Of a stretch of DNA of 64,000 nt, positions 56,601-64,000 are shown one piece after another. Location of the stretch: positions 1-64,000 of the forward strand of contig JASANC010001254.1 in assembly GCA_030248135.1 (NCBI GenBank). The letters run 5' to 3'. The DNA is from Theristus sp. LFF4_11 (taxonomy: Eukaryota > Nematoda > Chromadorea > Monhysterida > Xyalidae). The notes below the pieces were generated by a model. That model worked only from the letters and a program-made list of their open reading frames with translations. It was not told the DNA's origin and did no database searches. The translations under genes and the position numbers were made by a program. How positions within the stretch are numbered: the stretch's first letter is position 1; each line of letters starts with the position of its first letter.

Positions 56601-57232
56601 AAGTCTTGCATACAAGGTTCCTCCCATTTATAAGACCCCCAAAAGTGGGCGGAGTGTCACATGGCGGGAAACCAAACTTGGTCGAAATCCCATTCCGTTT
56701 ATAAGGCCCGGACTTCCTAATCTTTGCTTTATAAGACCTCCTCCCACTTACATGAGGTTGTCACACAAAATTTCATTTTTTTTCAGAAATTTTTGATATC
56801 TAAATTTATATCAGATATTTATACCTTATATGCGAAGCTTTACGGTAATTCAACCAAGGATACGGAAGTCCATACGTTTGGAGCAAAACAAAACAAGAGC
56901 AACGTGAAAATAAAACCAAGCTAAACCTGTGTATAAACCAGCGGAATGTTCACCCAGTCATAAACGAACAACATCGCGAAACCGTCGCGATAACTGAGCA
57001 GCTGTTTCCAAAGGAGCTTCAATTGAATCGAATCAATGTGACCGTCGGTGTGGCATTTTCGCAGCAAGTTTGCGATCCATAACGTCGGCGAGAACCATTT
57101 TCCGTACTCTCCGTCAGTTTTCTCGAAAATCTCGAGCTCCTGCTGTGACATCAGTCCGGCGGCGACCAGATGACTTTCGGTTGGAAAGCGTGCTTTCGTC
57201 CGCATACTGATCATCCGCCACGCAATCGCGGC
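53648..57232 (-). CDS. Bestrophin chloride channel, C-terminal two thirds
   Basis: Six exons join in phase to 408 residues plus stop: 57232-56927, 56587-56389, 56108-55960, 55786-55608, 55142-54920 and 53818-53648. They match bestrophin from the RFPTESH segment through YDWVNIPLVYTQVV, VGRQ, YVPIFTTLQFAFYMGWLKV and the calcium-clasp region PFGDDDDDFELNYIIDRN to a long hydrophilic tail. Bestrophins form pentameric Ca-activated anion channels. The first ~110 residues, including the conserved RWW region, are missing from this block. A start-like exon is at 60828, beyond composite element C. Two donors appear to be GC (CAG|GCGAGG and ATAG|GCAAGT). Intron 56926-56588 is mostly a MITE. The gene may be intact with exons I missed, or broken. 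Confidence 0.82.
53847..54307. mobile_element. C-run MITE (TACCGTATTACCC ends), copy 2
   Basis: TACCGTATTACCCCCATTAA at the left is matched by the inverted end at 54288-54307. The non-C-run centre (TGGAAACCTGTTTGAAACAC-like) matches the copy at 4604-5042 closely. It is in the last bestrophin intron. Confidence 0.85.
54318..54480 (-). repeat. Dispersed GAGTCAC-family repeat, copy 4 (inverted)
   Basis: Reverse-complement blocks TGCAGATGTGAAAAG, CAAAGTCACCC and GTGTCATGCATGAAAC match the family. Directly beside the C-run MITE. Confidence 0.55.
54633..54864. mobile_element. MITE with TTCAAACGTGTCC ends, copy 2
   Basis: Opposite orientation to 41990-42205, with both inverted ends and the TGACGTCAT blocks retained. 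In the last bestrophin intron. Confidence 0.75.
55163..55379 (+). mobile_element. tRNA-derived SINE, copy 2
   Basis: A-box TGGCCTGGTGGTAG and B-box-like GCTCGGGGGATCGAGCC, followed by the same body as copy 1 (ACTCGATGGGC, CTACTCGACGGCGTTCTG). The end has a GTTCG/CTCG simple tail. CGAGTGA at both edges may be a short target duplication. In a bestrophin intron. Confidence 0.75.
55464..55568 (+). repeat. 51 bp tandem repeat, ~2 units
   Basis: AAACTGTGCCAATT...CTTACCGTGCCTTTTGTTAATTAGTT occurs twice plus a partial third. In a bestrophin intron. Confidence 0.8.
56150..56305 (+). repeat. Dispersed GAGTCAC-family repeat, copy 5
   Basis: GGCCGAGTCACTCAGGCGA, CCACATAAAGA and TTTTCATGTCTGCA blocks in family order, in a bestrophin intron. 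Confidence 0.6.
56594..56847. mobile_element. TA-flanked MITE (CCGTAAAGTCTTGC ends), copy 2
   Basis: Matches 6961-7225 over its full length, with TA at both edges. It ends six bases from a bestrophin splice acceptor and makes up 254 of the 339 bases of that intron. Confidence 0.85.
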
Positions 57233-57441
57233 CTAAACTGTTTTTTTCGAACGAAAATGGCAACAACAAATGGAGCAATGCTGGCATATCCGAATAAAAA
57301 ACGCTGGAACATGTAATTTACGTAATTCAACTGAGTTCTATTTCTGTTTTGCGTTGTTGTTGTGTTTTGATTTTCAGGGCAATGTACCCAACTACTGCGA
57401 TTATTTTGTAATTCTGCATTACTTTTTTGTACATTTGTCCA

Positions 57442-60400
57442 TATTATCTAAAAATGCGTGAGACGCATATAAAAGGAGGAATATGGCCTTGTGTAAGCAG
57501 TGAAAGACTTGGCTCGACAACGCTTTTCAAGTATCTGATGTGGTACACACGGATAAAAGTACATAAGAGTCATATTTTTGCGCCGTTTATTTATGATTTC
57601 GGTTGCACATGGCAACCCTCGTACTTTGTATTGTAGACAAATGACCTTTCACATTTGCGGATTTCGGGCATTTAGCGACCACTAAAACTACTAAAATAAC
57701 AATCAGACTTTAGCTCGCTGACACTGGTTTGTTCAGGACAAATTGTATCGCAGAAGCATTGCGGAACGCAAGGTCTCCTGTGGCAAAGGCAATGACTCAC
57801 GGGACAGACGGTTTATCCTGCCACACTAGTTGAAGGTGACACCGGTAAAAAAAGGTGAAAATCAACGGAAGACAACTCCTTTTTGTCACTGGTGCTGGTG
57901 TGTACACAGCGGTGCGTACGTTAACAACAACGAAAAAGCTACATGCAACAATGTTTTGCAATCTCTAATTTTTCTGTTTTTGCACAGAATTTACAGAATT
58001 TCGCACATGGCGTGATTTTAGATTAAATCGAAGAGAACAATTAAAAAATAACTTCAAAGTTTTACGCTTTTCAGCAAAACGAAAACGAAAACGAAAACTT
58101 TCGGATTCGCTGCCCTCCGGGGATATAGCGACCGCAGGCCACCGAAACCGAAATCGGGCTAAGATCACTGGTGCCCCCAGGACAGAGCGGGGCTTAGAGG
58201 CTGCCCCCCTCACATGCCGAGGGTATTGGTTCCACGGGATGGTGAGCCGTCCATTCCCCAATCCCACCGGAGTTTGGTACCTTCGGGTTTCCGGAATCGG
58301 TGGGGGGGCGTGCTTCAAAAAAAACAAACAAACGCGGCGCAAAAATATGACCCTTATGTACTTGTATCCGTGTGTACCACATCAGATACTTGAAAAGCGT
58401 TGTCGAGCCAAGTCTTTCACTGCTTACACAAGGCCATATTCCTCCTTTTATATGCGTCTCACGCATTTTTAGATAATATTCTGACTTTTACATAAGCCCC
58501 GAAGGTCGGACCAAAATCACAATTCGTTGGTCACACATTCTTCTAAACCCCGGACAACTCAGGTTTTTCATTTTTCGTTTTTAGGCCGATTTCTCCTATG
58601 CCATTTCTACGGCCGATTCCCCAAAATCGTCACGATTCAGTACCTAGAATCGCTCACAAAAGAAAAACTGACCCAAAAGCCGTGATCGGCGTAATGAATT
58701 ACCATGGAAAACACCGTTTTCTTGTTTTTCATTTCTGGACCGGTTTCGCTAAATTCCACGGCCGATTCACCATAAATCGTCACGATTCAGTATCTAGAGT
58801 TGCTCATACAAGAAAACTAACCCAAAATCCGTGATCAGCACATTGAATTACCCTGGAAAAACCGTTTTCTCGTTTTTCATTTCTGGACCGATTTCGCCAA
58901 TTTCCACGGCCGATTCGCCCGAAATCGTCACGATTCAGTATCTAAAGTTGCTCACGTAAGAAAACTAACCCAAAATTTGTGATCAGCGGATTGAATTACC
59001 CTGGAAAACACCCGTTTCTTGTTTTTCGTTCCTGGACCAATTTCGCCAACTTCCACGGCCGATTCGCCCGAAATCGTCACGATTCAGCATCTAGAGTTGC
59101 TCACGTAAGAAAACTAACCCAAAATTCGTGATCAGCGCATTGAATTACCCTGGAAAACACCCTTTTCTTGTTTTTCGTTTCTGGACCGATTTCGCCAACT
59201 TCCACGGCCGATTCGCCCGAAATCGTTACGATTCAGCATCTAGAGTTGCTCACGTAAGAAAACTAACCCAAAATCCGTGATCAGCGCATTGAATTACCCT
59301 GGAAAACACGCTTTTCTTGTTTTTCGTTTCTGGACCGATTTCGCCAACTTCCACGCCCGATTCGCCCGAAATCGTCACGATTCAGCGTCTAGAGTTGCTC
59401 ACGTAAGAAAACTAACCCAAAATTCGTGATCAGCGCATTGAATTACCCTGGAAAACACCCTTTTCTTGTTTTTCGTTTCTGGACCGATTTCGCCAACTTC
59501 CACGGCCGATTCGCCCGAAATCGTCACGATTCAGCATCTAGAGTTGCTCACGTAAGAAAACTAACCCAAAATTCGTGATCAGCGCATTGAATTACCCTGG
59601 AAAACACCCTTTTCTTGTTTTTCGTTTCTGGACCGATTTCGCCAATTTCCACGGCCGATTCGCCCGAAATCGTCACGATTCAGCATCTAGAGTTGCTCGC
59701 GTAAGAAAACTAACCCAAAATTCGTGATCAGCGCATTGAATTACCCTGGAAAACACCCTTTTCATGTTTTTCGTTTCTGGACCGATTTCGCCAACTTCCA
59801 CGGCCGATTCGCCCGAAATCGTCACGATTCAGCATCTAGAGTTGCTCACGTAAGAAAACTATCCCAAAATCCGTGATCAGCGTATTGAATTCCTACGGAC
59901 TAAACATTTCTGCTATTTTTCGTAGCTCAGACAAAATTTGTAAGACTGAAAAAATGATACCCAGTCAAAATGCTACGAATTTTCAAAAAATGCACAATTT
60001 TGACCCAAAAAATGCCCGGGCAAAAAATAAACAAAATTTTCAAAATCTACGGATGAATTTACCCGAGGAAAAATTCTTGTTCAACTGTGAAAGTGTCCCA
60101 GCTAAAAATTGAAAGGGCGAACACTTAAAACCAGGTGACAACCCTGCGAACTTTCAAAAAAGCCCAATTTTTACCCCAAAAAGGGGTCGGGGCAAAAAAT
60201 TAACTCATTTTTCCAAATCTACGGATGAAATTACCCTAGGAAACATTTTTCTTCAACTGTGAAAGTGTCCCAGCTAAAAATGGAAAGGGCGAACACTTGA
60301 AACCCGGTGAAAACGCTGCGAACTTTCAAAAATGCCCAAATTTTTACCCAAAAAAGTGGTCGGGGCAAAAAATTAACCCATTTTTCCAAATCTACGGATG

Positions 60401-60763
60401 AAATTACCCCAGGAAACATTCTTGCTAGACTGTGAACGTGTCGCAGGTAAAAACTGAAAGCGCGAACACATGTTGATTACATACCAGAAAAAAAAAGAGA
60501 TAGAAAAATAAGTAACACTGTTTTCAGAATAGGTTTTTCGTGTCTACAGCGTATGAAAAGTAGTCGGATAAAAATTTTTTCGCGGCTCCAAGCACAACTT
60601 TGGGTGTTCGTTTCGTGTGCACAGAACCAAGTTTGTGGCTTATACTATGCTCGCTGGAGGAAGCGAGCAAATTTGAAAAACGCGCGCGAGAGGATAACGG
60701 CTCATATAATGCGTGATGCGCTGTCCGCTCGCTGACGCTCGCTCGCGCATCCGCATGATTCCC
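57442..60763. mobile_element. Composite satellite-bearing element, copy C
   Basis: Left arm ~57442-57595 and right arm 58331-58480 are inverted repeats matching copies A and B. After the right arm come nine 149 bp satellite units (about 58575-59890), three ~175 bp units related to the other satellite (59893-60440), and the hairpin (60712-60757). TTGTACA occurs just outside both ends (57427-57433 and 60764-60770). A GC-rich segment (58095-58310) between the arms is partly shared with copy B. No transposase frame seen. Confidence 0.75.
58575..59890 (+). repeat. Satellite array, 149 bp unit (copy C)
   Basis: About nine units with CACGGCCGATTCGCCCGAAA, TCGTCACGATTCAGCATCTA and CTAACCCAAAATTCGTGATC at ~149-base spacing. 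The central units are nearly identical and the outer ones are diverged. Confidence 0.92.
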
Positions 60764-60828
60764 TTGTACAGACTGCCGTTCCATTGCAGAAGCGCGTGCG
60801 AGAACGAATCAGCGTATGGAATGGTCAT
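60757..60828 (-). CDS. Probable bestrophin first exon, cut off by element C
   Basis: Reads MTIPYADSFSHALLQWNGSLYKGI from an ATG. The start MTxxY and the WxGSxYK motif are the N-terminus of bestrophins. Within five bases after the YK codons the sequence becomes the terminal hairpin of composite element C, and no GT donor follows. The next recognised bestrophin exon on this strand starts 3.5 kb away at 57232, and the ~80-90 residues between them were not found in the window. Confidence 0.55.
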
Positions 60829-62171
60829 TATGAGCGGATCCGCACGCGGAACTTCTATCTAATAGACACAAAATTCGACTTTCCTTCCACATATACAGTA
60901 TATGGACTCAAGCAGTCATCTAAAACGAACATATGTCAACTAATATTTTTTTCTTTTTTAAAAACAAAAAAACTAAAAACAAGCAGCATGCAATGTTTTA
61001 TCAGACTCCAAACCGGTATCACGTTTCAAATCCTATTTTGTGAACATTTTTAAATGTAAATATAAAAATATAAATAGTAAAGTCATGTACCGATTTTCCC
61101 CTTAAAACAACATGCAATTCCAGTAATCAAATGTCAAAACCACCTAGCTGCAGCTTAACAATAATATTCATGAAGCTTTACTATCTTTTACTGCTTCAAC
61201 TACGATGAAAGTCTGTTTTATTAATAGAAATCTGAAGTATTTTACACGCATACTGCTACACCTTATGTTAACGTAGTATGATAGTTTTAAACATTTCTCT
61301 GTAAATATGAACCCATCAGCTGATAGGCCACACAAAGGTGTAATTTGCCAAACATTTCAATTCAGTAGCTATAGCTGAATCAATAAAACACGCAAATAGT
61401 GTGTTTTGATTGTATTTGGACAAAAAAACGTTTAAGGGTGTCACGGGCAGAGTTGGCGTGCAATATGTTATCACCTGCACACACGCAAGCGTACGACCAC
61501 ACAACAATTTCAATCACATTTTTTTATTCAAGTTAGATGACAGGGTGTGTCAGTGATTCGCAGGCCAGTAATGCGCTTTTGCCGGCCATGAATTTTGTTT
61601 TACATTTTAAGAGAAAATTAAGAAATCGTAGAAAATAGCAGAAGTGATGCACAAATTCCAGCTCTACATGTGTATCAGTAAATGTTAGACAAATTACGAG
61701 CACATTTGGGTAAAAAAGTTCCTCTAATAAACGCTATCGCCATCACGTTTTTATGTGTTTGTTAATGTCCAATATGGACGGGAAGCAAGAAAGAAGAAAT
61801 GGAAAGCAGGCACACATAGTTTACTGATTTCAAAAATTTTATGTCTCTATACATTGTACATGCATATCTGCACAGTTTGCGCAAACGCAGTTTGACAAAA
61901 CACGCATCAGCGCAACCGTCCAAAAACGTTTTTTTTTTCGTGATATCAAGATGAATTTGTAGCTGAGAATGAATTTTTGATTGATCAATTTCCTTTTCTA
62001 TTGGGGGCTGGGGCGAAAATGCCGGGATTACAAATGCAGATGTTTCATGTGAAATCACTTGAAGTCTGAACACTGCTTTACTGACACGTGATCTGTCACA
62101 ATCACAAACAAACACACAGGCATCCAGAGCGTACGTGTCTGTTAATGTGTGGTATTTTTAACCGCAACATG

Positions 62172-62385
62172 TGTTAAGACCCATTTATACCCGACGTACG
62201 CAGACGTACGTCAGGTACGAACGGTAGTATGCAATAACACGAGACCTAAAGTGACGTGACGTGACGTGCATGCATACGGCTGTATGAAAGGTAGTATGCA
62301 ATAACACGGCACCTAAAGTGACGTGACGTGACGTGACGTGCCGTGCCGTGCCGTATTCGCATACGTCAGGTATACCAGCAGAGTG
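62172..62385. mobile_element. GACGTACG-family element, copy 2
   Basis: Inverted ends (CATTTATACCCGACGTACG; CGCATACGTCAGGTATA), internal GTAGTATGCAATAACACG repeated twice, and two (GTGAC)n runs. Related to the interrupted element at 7270-7595. Confidence 0.65.
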
Positions 62386-62764
62386 CACTGTTTTCAGACG
62401 AGGTCTTCAGACGTCTTATTTCACAATTGGCGTGATTCAAAAACTGAGATGTCCATCTCCCGCAGCTCTCACAGCAATCATGGCCACCGTTTACACACGA
62501 CGCCTTCTGATGTTTCCAGTTCGCGTGTACATAAATTGTAAAACTTTTATTTTTACATGTTCAACATGAGAAGGCCACACAACCGCAGAGTGAATGACCC
62601 GTATCATGTCGTTTATGGTTTTGAAAACAAAGTGTTGAGTTTTAAAACCAGATTGATGCGACTTTTAGTCAGAACTTTTTGCGTTCTGTTTTTTTTTTGA
62701 GCTCACAGAGAAAGATAGAAACTATGGTCAACATTCATATTCGTTATTTTTAACAAAAGAGTAG

Positions 62765-63004
62765 ATGTCCGATTCAAGCACTACTTTGGTAATATCATCT
62801 GAAAAAAGTCAACAAACATCGTGTTTTTGCTGTTTAGACACGGCATATGTGACCAGTAATTTTGCTAATGAAACCGTTTTAACCTTTAAAAACCGCATTG
62901 ATCAGCCCGGAAAAATAGAAAAATGGTTCACATATAGCGTTTGTGCGCACGGTGCGTGTTTCTGTCGGCACTGGATACAGGACACTATTGAACTCATCGC
63001 TTGA
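62765..63004 (+). CDS. Small Cys/His-rich hypothetical protein
   Basis: A single open frame of 79 codons, ATG to TGA, with CFCCLD near the N-terminus and CAHGACFCRHW near the C-terminus, a spacing that could bind zinc. Codon use looks ordinary for the window. No family was recognised and no introns are needed. It could be a real small gene or a relic. Confidence 0.35.
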   Translation: MSDSSTTLVISSEKSQQTSCFCCLDTAYVTSNFANETVLTFKNRIDQPGKIEKWFTYSVCAHGACFCRHWIQDTIELIA

Positions 63005-63207
63005 TTTTTTATTTACTTTACGATTACATTAATAGCAACAACAAAATTGGTCGGGTGTTTCCACCAAAAAATTTGCCGAGGAGCATTACTACTTCATTTC
63101 TCTCATTTTTATTACTCGATTCGAATTTTTATGAATTGAATACAACGCAAAGCCAAAATTAAACTCGAACAAAATCAGAAAATTGTACAAAACATATTGT
63201 GCATTCA

Positions 63208-63717
63208 TCACCAGGAGGTTAGATAGAAATACGCCAACGCGAGAAACATGAACATACACCCGAACGCCATTGAAACGTACACGATCGGCAGCCAAAGGCC
63301 GACACCCGTCGAATCGTTCGTCTGATTTGAAAGCAACGATGATGCACCAGAAGAATCGATGACAATCGCGTCAAAGCCTCCATATCTGGTGGTTGAATTC
63401 AAAGTAGTTGAATCAGAATCAGCCACAGTACTCGAATGAACGTTGCGCTTTTGACTGTCTATAAATAGTGAGCTTGAATTTGCGGATATCGAAGCTGCAT
63501 AGTCGTCGGTGAGGCTGCTGTTGAGGTTGACTTTCAGCAGTAGTGGTATTGCGGTGCTCGGTTTGGTCATGGACAGCAGCAATGTTTCAGTCAGACTGAT
63601 TAACGTCATCAATAGACTGACTGTTGGAAAGTTGGTCGACAAAAAACCGTGATTCCATGCAGAGCACATGTTGGTTATACCGGTTTCTCGAAACGCATTC
63701 ATATTTCCTTGATACAC
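63208..63717 (-). CDS. Last exon of an unrecognised membrane protein (5' part outside window)
   Basis: The frame is open for ~169 codons to TGA. It has a hydrophobic stretch (SLLMTLISLTETLLLSMT), a long Ser/Thr/Asn-rich region with several N-glycosylation sequons, and a C-terminal membrane segment (LPIVYVSMAFGCMFMFLALA) seven residues from the end. This suggests a cell-surface protein with a tiny cytoplasmic tail, or a tail processed for lipid anchoring. The acceptor is probably TATTATTAG near 63718; upstream exons were not found before the window end. Confidence 0.45.
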   Translation of the reverse strand: MYQGNMNAFRETGITNMCSAWNHGFLSTNFPTVSLLMTLISLTETLLLSMTKPSTAIPLLLKVNLNSSLTDDYAASISANSSSLFIDSQKRNVHSSTVADSDSTTLNSTTRYGGFDAIVIDSSGASSLLSNQTNDSTGVGLWLPIVYVSMAFGCMFMFLALAYFYLTSW

Positions 63718-64000
63718 CGCTAATAATACAATCGAATCAATCCGTGGGTGAATTCACCGGAAATAGATTCATGTTACGGTGTTTCATTCAACGTCCACCA
63801 TTTTCTGAAAGAAACTGACTTTCTATAGCTAGCATTGTTTCAGAAAGCAAGCTTAATGAAAAAACAGCTTTCTATTGGTTGTGACTGAGATTCTGGTAAA
63901 TCTTACTAAACAACGGACATTAGGACGTCGGTTTGCGAGGCACATCCACAATAAGTTGTTGCGAGGGAAAAGAGCGACACAGATACAGAGATGATAAAAC
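63718..64000. other. Right edge, probable intron
   Basis: A short open segment on the minus strand near 63925-63970 ends at a GTAAGA donor and could be the previous exon, but its phase does not match the exon at 63208-63717. Nothing firm. Confidence 0.25.

Larger units (their letters stand above)
60829..63207. other. Spacer upstream of the bestrophin start exon
   Basis: About 2.4 kb, mostly A+T-rich. It includes a GACGTACG-family element (62172-62385) and a small open frame (62765-63004), both listed separately. No other exon recognised. Confidence 0.45.

Noticed and set aside
58095..58310. A structured RNA gene in the GC-rich block of element C
   Set aside because: It matches no rRNA, snRNA or spliced-leader pattern I know, and part of it (GAAACCCGAAGGTACC) recurs in copy B, so it belongs to the element.
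1..64000. CRISPR arrays, operons, ribosome binding sites or phage genes
   Set aside because: All confident genes are spliced eukaryotic genes. The regular repeats are satellites without spacer structure.

Overview
The window is nuclear DNA from a nematode or a close relative. The main clues are a ~390 bp tract of the nematode telomere hexamer TTAGGC inside an intron, a chemoreceptor-type (srsx-like) GPCR, a hedgehog-related protein with a C-terminal Hog/Hint domain, and spliced genes whose introns (50 bp to 5 kb) are crowded with short inverted-repeat elements. All gene models below were built by hand from splice sites, reading-frame phase and family motifs; no search was run.

Layout. 1-3.6 kb: a foldback-type repeat and weak, unassigned exons. 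3.6-7.9 kb (-): a six-exon GPCR. 8.8-13.5 kb (-): an eleven-exon CYP4-like cytochrome P450. 16.0-18.1 kb (-): a four-exon cytidine deaminase with the telomeric tract in intron 2. 18.5-21.9 kb: composite satellite-bearing element, copy A. 23.9-27.0 kb (+): a six-exon Pax gene of the eyegone type. 30.0-32.5 kb (-): a small secreted PAN/Apple-like protein with a TTA/TAA-type DNA element in intron 2. 34.2-37.3 kb (-): the eight-exon hedgehog-related gene. 41.1-44.7 kb (-): an eight-exon carbonyl reductase (SDR). 45.1-53.2 kb (+): a five-exon SIRT4-like sirtuin, divergent from the reductase, whose last intron holds composite element copy B. 53.6-57.2 kb (-): a bestrophin, with its likely first exon at 60.8 kb cut off by composite element copy C. 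63.2-63.7 kb (-): the last exon of an unrecognised membrane protein.

Most of the rest is mobile DNA: at least eleven families of small inverted-repeat elements (TA or TTA/TAA target duplications), a tRNA-derived SINE with a 14 bp target duplication, and three copies of a 3.4-4.5 kb composite element made of ~120-150 bp inverted repeats, tandem satellites of 149 bp and/or ~287 bp, and a GC-rich terminal hairpin. These elements repeatedly touch gene structure. One supplies most of a splice donor in the P450, one fills most of a bestrophin intron, one adds 5 kb to the sirtuin, and one separates the bestrophin start exon from the rest.

The genes do not form a pathway. They are a mixed set: chemosensation, oxidation and reduction, pyrimidine salvage, transcription, cuticle or secreted signalling, mitochondrial NAD metabolism and chloride conductance.
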